64,000 nucleotides of DNA from Helicoverpa zea (lineage: Eukaryota > Arthropoda > Insecta > Lepidoptera > Noctuidae): contig NC_061467.1 of assembly GCF_022581195.2 (NCBI RefSeq), positions 10,416,001-10,480,000 of the forward strand, given 5' to 3'. Below, piece by piece: positions 59,901 to 64,000 of the stretch (its first letter is position 1; each line of letters starts with the position of its first letter). The notes under the pieces are model-generated. The model was not told the origin of the DNA and ran no database searches. It saw nothing but the letters and a program-made list of their open reading frames with translations. The translations under genes were made by a program, and so were the position numbers.

Positions 59901-60594
59901 AAGTGCGGCTACTGAGCACGAGGTCTCGGGTTCAAATCCCGAGTCGGGCCGAAATCGCTTTGTGGGTTTTAGAAGACTTTCACAAAGCAGCCCGGAGCCT
60001 GGAAGTTGGTGATTGATACACCCGTGCATCGGAGAGCACGTAAATGTCGGTCCTGCGCCTGATCTCTCTCCGGTCGTGACGGATTGCCGTCCCATCGGGC
60101 TATGAGAGTGTAGGAATAGTGAGTGCACTTGTGTCTGTGCAAATGCTGTGCGCTATAATATGTCGCGCGCAGTTGGCTAATCTACTAACATGAGAACAGC
60201 CGCCGTAGCCGATAATCGGCTAGGAGGACATCACCAGGCAGACTGTGTGTTGCTTAGGATTTTGTTGCGCCACTTCTTCCCGGCAAAAATACAGGAATAG
60301 GAAGTGGGCATTTTTGTGACTGTCTTATGTCATTTTTGAAGTTCCAAAAGTGCTGATTTTGATATCAGTTTATGATCTACTTTGTGGTGAGAAGAAAGAT
60401 GTTTTGCTCATTAAATAAATTCGTACGTTCACATAACTAATGTATTATTCATAATAACAGCAAGCAGGTTCGTTGTACCATTTAATAATTTTCTACTTCA
60501 AAAGGTTTTCTGTCAAATCATCGCTATACGAGGATAATATAAGAAATAACTTACGGCTGGTGTCGTTGAACCCGGGCAGATGTGTCGCGTTCAT
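35021..60594 (-). CDS. 5-HT1: 5-HT1-like serotonin receptor (GPCR), five coding exons
   Basis: Rhodopsin-family serotonin receptor of the plasma membrane. The insect 5-HT1 family couples to Gi/o and lowers cAMP. Joining 60594-60555, 51609-51415, 38810-38677, 36211-36102 and 35942-35021 (minus strand) gives 1401 nt, 466 residues plus TAA. Every junction is GT-AG and phases run 1,1,0,2. Visible landmarks: six N-glycosylation sequons (N2, N10, N29, N41, N45, N50); TM1 about 56-82 with N80; D108 in TM2; Cys135-Cys215 disulfide pair; amine-binding D142; D159-R160-Y161; W186 in TM4; P235 in TM5; a long basic third loop (about 247-380); E380 partner of the DRY Arg; C397-W-L-P in TM6; N435-P-V-I-Y in TM7; short basic tail. 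The length is close to that recalled for moth 5-HT receptors (about 445 aa). The 1A versus 1B assignment is not settled. An upstream acceptor shows the 5'UTR is split. Confidence 0.95.
36102..36211 (-). CDS. 5-HT1: 5-HT1-like receptor exon: extracellular loop 1 and TM3 to DR(Y)
   Basis: A 110-nt exon, residues 124-159 plus two bases of codon 160. It encodes VSQGWILGPELCDMW (the loop with TM3 Cys135) and then TM3 with the amine-contact Asp142 and VAIATD before the split Arg160. The donor is GTGAGTGAGG and the acceptor TCCTCAG. The 17-residue spacing between D142 and D159 matches the canonical 3.32-3.49 spacing of class A receptors. Confidence 0.96.
36265..36397 (+). mobile_element. Jockey-type LINE 3' end in receptor intron 3
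   Basis: TTGCTGGGGAGTGTCTTGCG, AAGCAAAAACACATAGGAAG and GACGGGCGGGCGTTTTGAAT, ending in GAGTTTGAGTT. Same family as 16.0 kb, antisense to the receptor. Confidence 0.6.
36433..36870. repeat. GC-rich segment bounded by perfect 33-bp inverted repeat (intron 3)
   Basis: TCATGGCACATTATACCGGC... at 36433-36465 is exactly inverted at 36838-36870. The interior is strikingly GC- and CpG-rich up to about 36.75 kb (CGCGCTAACTACGCGTTGTC, GACTCGGAGTCGGCGCGTAA), then AT-rich. Could be a MITE-like element or a CpG island. No coding frame is convincing. Confidence 0.7.
36929..37348. repeat. Second GC-rich segment bounded by ~50-bp inverted repeat (intron 3)
   Basis: AAAGATCAGTTTTTATCTTA...CTTGTGT (36929-36979) is inverted at 37300-37348, identical except for two A residues. 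The interior 37085-37290 is CpG-rich (GCACGCGAGCGACGCGGGCG, CGCGCGCGCCGCGAAAG). It follows the first such element by 58 bp. Confidence 0.72.
37700..38000 (+). mobile_element. SINE with 5S-rRNA-like promoter region
   Basis: The head contains GGTCAGTGAATGGGTGACCA, resembling the internal promoter portion of 5S rRNA (TTAGTACTTGGATGGGxGACC). It is followed by the body GAACATCTTTGGCA and a degenerate GGCAGTC segment. The same body occurs truncated at 8.5, 14.2, 18.7, 27.5, 39.85, 55.6 and 56.2 kb. The 5S origin is a tentative reading. Confidence 0.55.
38677..38810 (-). CDS. 5-HT1: 5-HT1-like receptor exon: end of TM1, loop 1, TM2
   Basis: A 134-nt exon, residues 79-123, entering in phase 1 and leaving in phase 0. 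The acceptor is TCTTCCCCAG and the donor GTGAGATAATC. The translation runs NVFVIAAIIIERNLQ, the first intracellular loop, then NYLVASLAVADLMVACLVMP. It includes the conserved TM2 Asp108 of the LAVADL motif and the Pro117 typical of amine receptors. Splicing to its neighbours restores a continuous TM1-TM3 region. Confidence 0.95.
39265..39484 (-). pseudogene. Orphan exon-like segment, tandemly duplicated, with two splice donors
   Basis: On the minus strand 39484-39358 reads as NPPMLLIQLAHFVKIRPELF followed by VSGPKHRSTLDRMFSRLQ, then a strong donor, CAG|GTAAGCTC. A decayed second copy downstream (about 39317-39265) encodes a related string ending MFSSRLQ before the same CAG|GTAAGCTC. The third-position GC bias of the first copy looks coding, unlike its surroundings. 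The upstream side is only a poor acceptor (AAAAG|C). It would end in phase 0, whereas the receptor intron is phase 1, so it does not fit as a receptor cassette exon. The family is not recognised. Likely a captured or retained fragment of another gene. Confidence 0.4.
39838..39955 (+). mobile_element. SINE 3' fragment (family of 37.7 kb) in receptor intron 2
   Basis: Carries GGGTTGAGGAGATCAGACAG, GGTACTCAGCTTGATCCAGT and a decayed terminal block. 5' truncated. Confidence 0.6.
40730..40811 (-). mobile_element. Left-end fragment of the 4.8-kb MITE family, in receptor intron 2
   Basis: Plus strand shows TTCATCTTCATACTGATTTA, GAGCCCAAACAAACTATCAG and CGACTAAAAGTTTGCAGTAT, the reverse complement of the family left end. 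Confidence 0.6.
40812..42329. other. Receptor intron 2, mostly unique sequence
   Basis: Helitron-like scrap at about 41.56-41.69 kb (GAACGCGCTAATTTCAGAAA, TAGGCTACTTTTTATCCGAC). Nothing else is recognised. Confidence 0.45.
42330..42490 (-). mobile_element. SINE 3' portion (family of 59.9 kb) in receptor intron 2
   Basis: Antisense copy: GATGTCCTCTTAGCCAATTA, AGTGCACAAGCATTTGCGCA and GACGACAATCCGACACCACC. Two internal gaps relative to the 59.9 kb copy. Confidence 0.7.
43340..43455 (+). mobile_element. Degenerate jockey-type LINE 3' end in receptor intron 2
   Basis: TTGGGGTTTGTTGTACCACT, CCCAGCAAAAACACAGTGGT and a GATTTTATGAAATGATTTTG tail. A diverged member of the 16.0 kb family. Confidence 0.5.
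44946..45040 (+). mobile_element. SINE 3' half (same family as 3.6 kb)
   Basis: Matches the 3' half of the 3.6 kb SINE from GATTGAGCAAGCGTGGTGAT through GTGCCCAGCAGTGGGACG, and ends in a TGATGATGATGATG tail. The tRNA head is absent. Confidence 0.7.
45045..45183. repeat. Degenerate inverted-repeat element
   Basis: TTAAAGGTACGTTTTGAATA...CGACTGCAAC at the left and GTTGCAGTCGCTAGCTTTCA...ACACCTTAA at the right are imperfect reverse complements. Part of it (TGTTCGGAATCGCAGTTAAA) resembles 1525-1550. Confidence 0.45.
45955..49533. repeat. 3.6-kb minisatellite, 25-bp unit, about 140 copies
   Basis: Head-to-tail array inside receptor intron 2. Nearly every unit contains GTACATAAGGGAGTAT followed by a variable segment. 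Main variants read ACAAGGGTT, ACAACGGTT, ACAAGGGCT and ATAAGAGTA before the next GTACAT. Longer 28-29-bp units carry an extra GGTA-type insertion (ACAAGGGTAGGTA, ACAAGGAAAGGTA). Variants recur in a fixed order, forming blocks of about 129 bp. The plus strand is rich in A and G and poor in C. The left edge (about 45.95-46.3 kb) is the most degenerate, and the body to the right is more homogeneous. Because 25 is not a multiple of 3 and the unit lacks minus-strand stops in any frame, three overlapping false ORFs exceed 1000 codons. Confidence 0.97.
49534..51084. other. Receptor intron 2 between minisatellite and exon 2
   Basis: AT-rich with no coding signal on either strand and no repeat matched elsewhere in the window. 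Confidence 0.5.
51085..51360 (+). repeat. Conserved dispersed repeat just after exon 2 donor
   Basis: Contains five GTCC repeats (51119-51138 region), GTATCTCATGAACCGTGATA, GTTGCCGCTATAACAACAAA and ACGGAACCCTTCGTGTG, ending GCACTTGGCCGG. A 19-bp palindrome GTGCGAGTCCGACTCGCAC lies at 51329-51347. I recall this unit as widespread in insect genomes; class uncertain. It ends about 55 bp from the exon 2 donor. Confidence 0.7.
51415..51609 (-). CDS. 5-HT1: 5-HT1-like receptor exon: glycosylated N-terminus and most of TM1
   Basis: A 195-nt exon encoding residues 14-79. The acceptor is CCTCTTTGCAG and the donor GTGAGT, phase 1 in and out. It holds four sequons (N29-C-S, N41-V-T, N45-G-T, N50-A-T) and a hydrophobic run from about T57 to V78, which forms TM1. 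The final G joins the next exon to create G79-N80, the conserved TM1 Gly-Asn. The exon is closely flanked by repeats: an RTE LINE 3' remnant from about 51.67 kb on its 5' side and a dispersed repeat ending about 51.36 kb on its 3' side. Confidence 0.93.
51668..51905 (+). mobile_element. RTE LINE 3' remnant beside receptor exon 2
   Basis: The plus-strand frame reads WGRKVLEWRPRTSKRSVGRP followed by PTRWTNDLIKVAGRRWMQVA and KGEAYVQQWTSYG stop, clearly an RTE-clade C-terminus, followed by a short ATGATG tail. It lies in intron 1, its left end within about 60 bp of the exon 2 acceptor at 51610, and is antisense to the receptor. Better preserved than the 15.1 kb copy. Confidence 0.85.
52040..53917. 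other. Receptor intron 1, no gene
   Basis: A decayed Helitron-like stretch lies at 53.34-53.48 kb (AACAGCTCAACCAATTGAGA). 52.86-53.05 kb is a small less AT-rich island with no clear class. Confidence 0.45.
53918..54052 (+). mobile_element. R1-type LINE 3' fragment
   Basis: GC-rich island in AT-rich intron 1 with TGTTCGAAAGAGTTACCGCG, then a GGCCTACGACGGAACACGAA segment and a GAGTCCGACACTTCCTCACC segment. This matches in order the minus-strand 3' part of the R1 remnant at 11.2-11.35 kb. A short open frame across it is incidental. Confidence 0.55.
55511..55917 (+). mobile_element. TIR element (MITE) interrupted by a SINE, intron 1
   Basis: The left end CAAACTTTCAGTCGCCGATAG and the right end TCGGCCGACTTTTTAATC with CTTCAGTGTG are inverted relatives. 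The same family occurs at 4.8 and 26.0 kb. A family-2 SINE in antisense (about 55618-55795) interrupts it, with GTATTTG on both sides (55598-55604 region and just after the SINE), suggesting a 7-bp target duplication. Confidence 0.7.
56072..56432 (+). mobile_element. Composite SINE: tRNA head of one family joined to the body of another
   Basis: 56072-56215 matches the tRNA-headed family of 3.6 kb (GTGGTCTAGTGG, ATTCCAGGTCAGG, TCTAAGTTTGTA). It runs directly into the 3' body of the second family (GGTCAGATAGGCAGTCGCTC, then TGGAAGCCGACCCCAACATA). Either one SINE inserted in the other with loss of the distal half, or it is a template-switch chimera. Confidence 0.6.
56433..59870. other. Receptor intron 1, no gene
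   Basis: Long AT-rich stretch. ORFs at 56.6, 57.8, 59.1 and 59.5 kb lack motifs. A diffuse ~50-bp motif (CCATGTGTTGTTCGTGACAG and relatives) recurs near 59.14, 59.67 and 59.80 kb. Confidence 0.5.
59883..60232 (+). mobile_element. tRNA-derived SINE, full length, 12-bp target duplication
   Basis: 350-bp SINE in intron 1. The tRNA-like head has B-box GGGTTCAAATCCC followed by GAGTCGGGCCG. The body includes CCGGTCGTGACGGATTGCCG and ends AATCGGCTAGGAGGACATC. It is flanked by perfect ACCAGGCAGACT repeats at 59871-59882 and 60233-60244. It is the reference for the family also seen at 8.2, 14.3, 20.7 and 42.3 kb. Confidence 0.88.
60233..60365 (+). mobile_element. Jockey-type LINE 3' end split by a SINE
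   Basis: Starts ACCAGGCAGACTGTGTGTTG, then TTTGTTGCGCCACTTCTTCC and GCAAAAATACAGGAATAGG. Its first 12 bases are duplicated on the far side of the SINE at 59883-60232, so the LINE tail was the SINE's target. Confidence 0.65.
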
Positions 60595-60614
60595 ATTCTC
60601 AGTCGCTCGCCCTC
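60555..60614 (-). CDS. 5-HT1: 5-HT1-like receptor exon with start codon (coding 60594-60555)
   Basis: A 60-nt exon. On the minus strand a pyrimidine-rich acceptor ending TTTCAG precedes 60614, and the exon ends AGCC before donor GTAAGT. The ATG at 60594-60592 begins MNATHLPGFNDTS, an extracellular N-terminus with two glycosylation sequons, then one base of codon 14 (phase 1). The 20 nt between the acceptor and the ATG contain no in-frame stop and no other ATG, so a start in an earlier exon cannot be excluded. This ATG is chosen because it gives a normal family N-terminus. The acceptor means transcription starts further upstream, probably beyond this window or in the unannotated 60.6-64 kb. 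Confidence 0.85.
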
Positions 60615-60757
60615 CTGAAACAGACAAAATAAGGTTTAATACGTCTTGTCTATGGAAATGTTAAAAAAGATCGGCTTGTAGATGTCTATAGGAGATAGTT
60701 TTTGTCAGGATAAATGTTGAAAGAAATTGGTATAGAAGCATGTCGCTTGACACAGGT

Positions 60758-60953
60758 CTATACTAATATTATAAAGAGGTAAAAAATTGTAAGTTGGTAT
60801 GTAGGGGGTAATCTTTGGAACCGCTGGTCGGATTTTCAAAATTCTTTCACTGATAGATAGCTACAATGTTGCTGAGTGCCGTAGGCTATATGTTATCCAG
60901 GTACGGGCAGTATTTCCCACGGGACGCAGGTGAAACCGCGGGAAGATAGCTAG
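60758..60953 (+). mobile_element. Non-autonomous Helitron relic
   Basis: Starts TCTATACTAATATTATAAAG and ends GGGAAGATAGCTAG followed by T. The interior carries GGGACGCAGGTGAAACCGCG with a partly preserved subterminal hairpin. Same family as 7.3 kb. Confidence 0.7.
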
Positions 60954-62363
60954 TTGTTTATAAAGACGAGGTAATTATAATTTTAACTGTCGAACCACAA
61001 AAATAGCGAGGCGTTAAAAACGTATATTCATTTTTACTATCGCAATTGTCTATCATGATTAATTACCTGAATGTGCCTGTACCTATAAGCAATAGGACTC
61101 CAGCCCAAGATAACTATAAAAGGCAAGATAAATGACGGTAGACGTACAAATTATTTTCGCTCTTACAAAAAATAAAACCAATAAACCCATTAATTCGACA
61201 TCTGAATATTTATAATTCATTAATTTCTGGTGCAGGTGCGATAAGTACATTGCGTGCAAATAAAACGGGTCAGTTTTCCAGTCGGGAATAACAACGTTTT
61301 AAATTGTTTGGTGACCCTTCAGTGTTGTAGCCACTCTGCCACTCAGGTTAGCGTATTTTGTGAATAAATGAAAAGTGTTTTTAGGAGTAAATGAGTACCT
61401 GCAGCAGTTTAACATGTACATAATTGTTTTAATAGTGATGATTTTTTTCGGCACATTAGCATGCGTAGAGTAAGATTATCATCGTTGATTTTACAATTTG
61501 TATTTAAAAAAAAAACATATTAACACACGTGACGTTGATTTGATTGTAATTATCAACCAGACCATGTTTATAGGTTTTATATTTGTTATTGTTTTATAGG
61601 TAAGATTTTTACAAATTAAAAAAAAAAAACTGTTTTGGCAAACACATTGATGTATTGCTTTTCAGTGGTTTTGGATTTCTCATGATTTTGAAGGGATTGT
61701 TTTATCATACTTTACATTTTATATGACAAAATCCTTGCAGTCAAGCAAAGCACTGGAGTTTTTACTAAACTTCATCTTAAAAATAATGTAAGCGTTTCCT
61801 TAAGATGAATGGTTTTAATGTAAAATGTTAATATCGTTGGGAACACGTGTAGGTTCTTACTTATTTAATATGAGGAAGAAAAATATTTTTCCACGTATGC
61901 TGGTAAATTATTAATTTAAAAATACTAGCTAGAGGAAATTGGTTTTTTAATGTTCTAATTTTTTTTTGGTAAAGTTAAATACCAAAAAAATATTTAGGTA
62001 CTTTTCAGACAAAGTATTTTTTTATTACGTAAAAGACGTATGTTTGGCTCAAGAAATATGAACTCTCAGAGATAATATAAAAAAAATAAGTAAATAAAGT
62101 AAGTATTTACTAAAATACAAATACCTACTGAAAAAATAGATCTTTATTTTTTCAGAATCACAAATAAGCTTACGACTCAAACACTACTGAATCTGATTCG
62201 AAGTGACAATAGGTGAGTATTTCAATACAAAACAAAATAACTCTAGAAGACTTATTCGTTTTTATCAGTCAGAAAAATATTTATATTACCTACCAACAAT
62301 ATAATACCAAACTTATTTTTTTGCCGGTTATTTACGCTTTGATACTGATGTTATAAAGATAGA

Positions 62364-62510
62364 CCGTCTTACCACAAAAACTTTTTAACGTCAGTTTAAG
62401 ACTTGTCTAAAAAAATGTCAAATTATGACGTTGACACAAGGTTCATTTTGGAGACACATTTTTTTTAGACAAGTGTAAAACAGTTGTTAAAGTTTTTGTA
62501 GTAAGGCCAT
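62364..62510. mobile_element. MITE copy 2 (147 bp), nested in a Helitron relic
   Basis: Near-identical to 19844-19990. The flanks (GATACTGATGTTATAAAGAT before, GAGTTTGCTTTAACGTATCT after) look like an interrupted Helitron-type element that continues to about 62655 (CCGGGTGCGCGAAGTCGTTC). Confidence 0.82.
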
Positions 62511-63044
62511 AAGAGTTTGCTTTAACGTATCTCATGAACTACTGGTACTATTCCATAATCAAGGAAGGCAATAAAGCATTTTATCCGGGTGCGCGAAGTC
62601 GTTCTCACGGCAACGCTGAACACTGAAACCACTGGCGGAAGCTTAAACTAGCTAAACATAAGAAAATAGATAATGGAAAATAATTTATCTTATACAAATA
62701 CTATTCCTATCCTTTCAATAACTTAGGTGTATAAATGGTCAAAGCCAAAGTCAAAGTGAAAGTATTTATTATTTGTAAAACATAGGTAAAAATAAAATGT
62801 AGATCTTAAAATTAAAATAGTGCGCTATGTGTTGTATGTTTCTATGTTAGTGTGTTAATAGATAATATTATTATCTCAAAAACTTATACAGTTACAGTAT
62901 GATACATTTTGGGAAACTACACATACATATTAACTGAAAAATCGCCTCATTAAAAATGTAAGCCATTTAATGACGATATTAACTCAAATAACCTTCTTCA
63001 GAGCTGTGAACAGCGAAGAGATGTACGATGAATTGACGACCTAA

Positions 63045-63175
63045 TTGGCCCAGTGCCATGCCACTTGACTTTCTAAGGGTCGGGGGTTCGATCCCTGAGC
63101 AAAGAAAATGTTTACACAGCCGTAGTCGCGCGGTTGTAATGAGTAACCTCAATTTTGAGAGGAAACGGCACGAGG
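63045..63175 (+). mobile_element. Possible tRNA-headed SINE fragment
   Basis: GGGGGTTCGATCCCTGAGC is a clear B-box-like match, with ATTGGCCCAGTGCCATG upstream as a weak A-box. The downstream body is not shared with the other SINEs in the window. Confidence 0.35.
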
Positions 63176-64000
63176 CACGAGTGTTAAGGTTTTTACTGAG
63201 GCAGTAGAATGATCAATTTATTTGAAAGCACTACCTAATCAATCTGGAAATCAGAGCCATTATAATATCTTATATTATTATCTGGTTTAAAAAGAATAAG
63301 AAAAACGTCAGATTAAGTAAAACAGCAGTTTTTCATAGATTGAGTCCTGAAGCACTTGGCAGTAAACATTTCATTTGGTTCTTTTTTTGGAGTAGGTTAT
63401 AAATAACCCTTTTTTTAGTAAAAAAAAGTTAGGCCCAAGTTAATCGACAGCTTAAACGTCCATTTTTGTTAAAGCTACTGTTCACTTTGAATTTTTTACG
63501 CCAACAGTTGTTTTAAGGATACTGACGCTATATGTTTTCGGTGAACTTGCGCCTTTTTATTTACCAATTACATAAAAGGCTGAGTGAAATTGACCCAATT
63601 TAATATCAGTAGTATATCTACCTACATTGGCTCTTGTTCGTATAAAACTAGACTGCAAAGAAAAGAGAACTATAAGAAGGATGTAAGTAAAGGAACGACC
63701 CAACTAACTTTATTTTATTAACTAGTTAACTGATACTAAAGTTAGTTATCGTAGTAAAACTACAATAATGTATTTAACGTTAAGGAGTTTCATATGGAAC
63801 GCAACGACGAACTTTCTTTCTCTGCGAGGAATTTCATGTATCTGTTTACCGCGGATTAATTTGTGACTATAGAAAAACTATTACATATTTTATAGGGTTC
63901 AATAAATTGAATAGATATTATCTTTACATCAATACAATGTATATGAAATATGTATGAATATGTATTGTCATTTTATTTGTTTGTAATTATTTTTATCGAA

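Larger units (their letters stand above)
60954..64000. other. Upstream of the ATG exon; no further exon identified
   Basis: Expected to include intron and possibly 5'UTR exons of the receptor. Apart from the MITE, Helitron and SINE pieces listed, I see no clear promoter or coding segment. Confidence 0.4.

Noticed and set aside
59895..59960. Functional tRNA gene
   Set aside because: It is the head of a SINE with a 12-bp target duplication and a SINE-family body.

Overview
The window is AT-rich, intron-dominated animal DNA, almost certainly from a moth. The lepidopteran (noctuid-like) assignment rests on two things. First, the one protein-coding gene closely resembles the moth 5-HT1-type receptors known from Heliothis, Bombyx and Manduca. 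Second, the repeats (tRNA-headed SINEs, RTE and jockey LINE tails, R1-clade LINE ends, TC...CTAG Helitron relics, many short inverted-repeat elements) are types I recognise from lepidopteran genomes. No database search was run.

The only convincing gene is a serotonin (5-HT1-like) G-protein-coupled receptor on the minus strand. It is rebuilt here from five coding exons at 60594-60555, 51609-51415, 38810-38677, 36211-36102 and 35942-35021. All junctions are GT-AG and the phases agree, giving 466 codons plus TAA. The four introns measure about 8.9 kb, 12.6 kb, 2.5 kb and 159 bp. A splice acceptor just upstream of the ATG exon implies at least one more 5' exon that is not identified here. A short 3'UTR with an AATAAA lies at about 34.73-35.02 kb.

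Layout: 1-34.7 kb lies downstream of the receptor and holds no supportable host gene. It contains SINEs, LINE fragments (including an R1-clade remnant at 11.2-11.8 kb), Helitron relics and at least ten foldback/MITE elements, several with readable target-site duplications. 35.0-60.6 kb is the receptor gene. Intron 3 carries two adjacent GC-rich elements, each bounded by inverted repeats. Intron 2 carries a tandemly duplicated exon-like segment at 39.3 kb and a 3.6-kb minisatellite (45.95-49.53 kb, 25-bp unit, with higher-order structure). That minisatellite is open in all three minus frames and produces false 1000-residue ORFs. Exon 2 is squeezed between two transposable-element remnants. Intron 1 carries R1, SINE and MITE pieces and a SINE inserted into a LINE tail with a 12-bp target duplication. 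60.6-64 kb is upstream sequence or a further 5' intron, with Helitron and MITE copies.

I see no operon, CRISPR array, functional tRNA/rRNA gene or viral gene. The most unusual structures are the minisatellite, the paired inverted-repeat GC islands in intron 3, and the duplicated orphan exon with intact splice donors.
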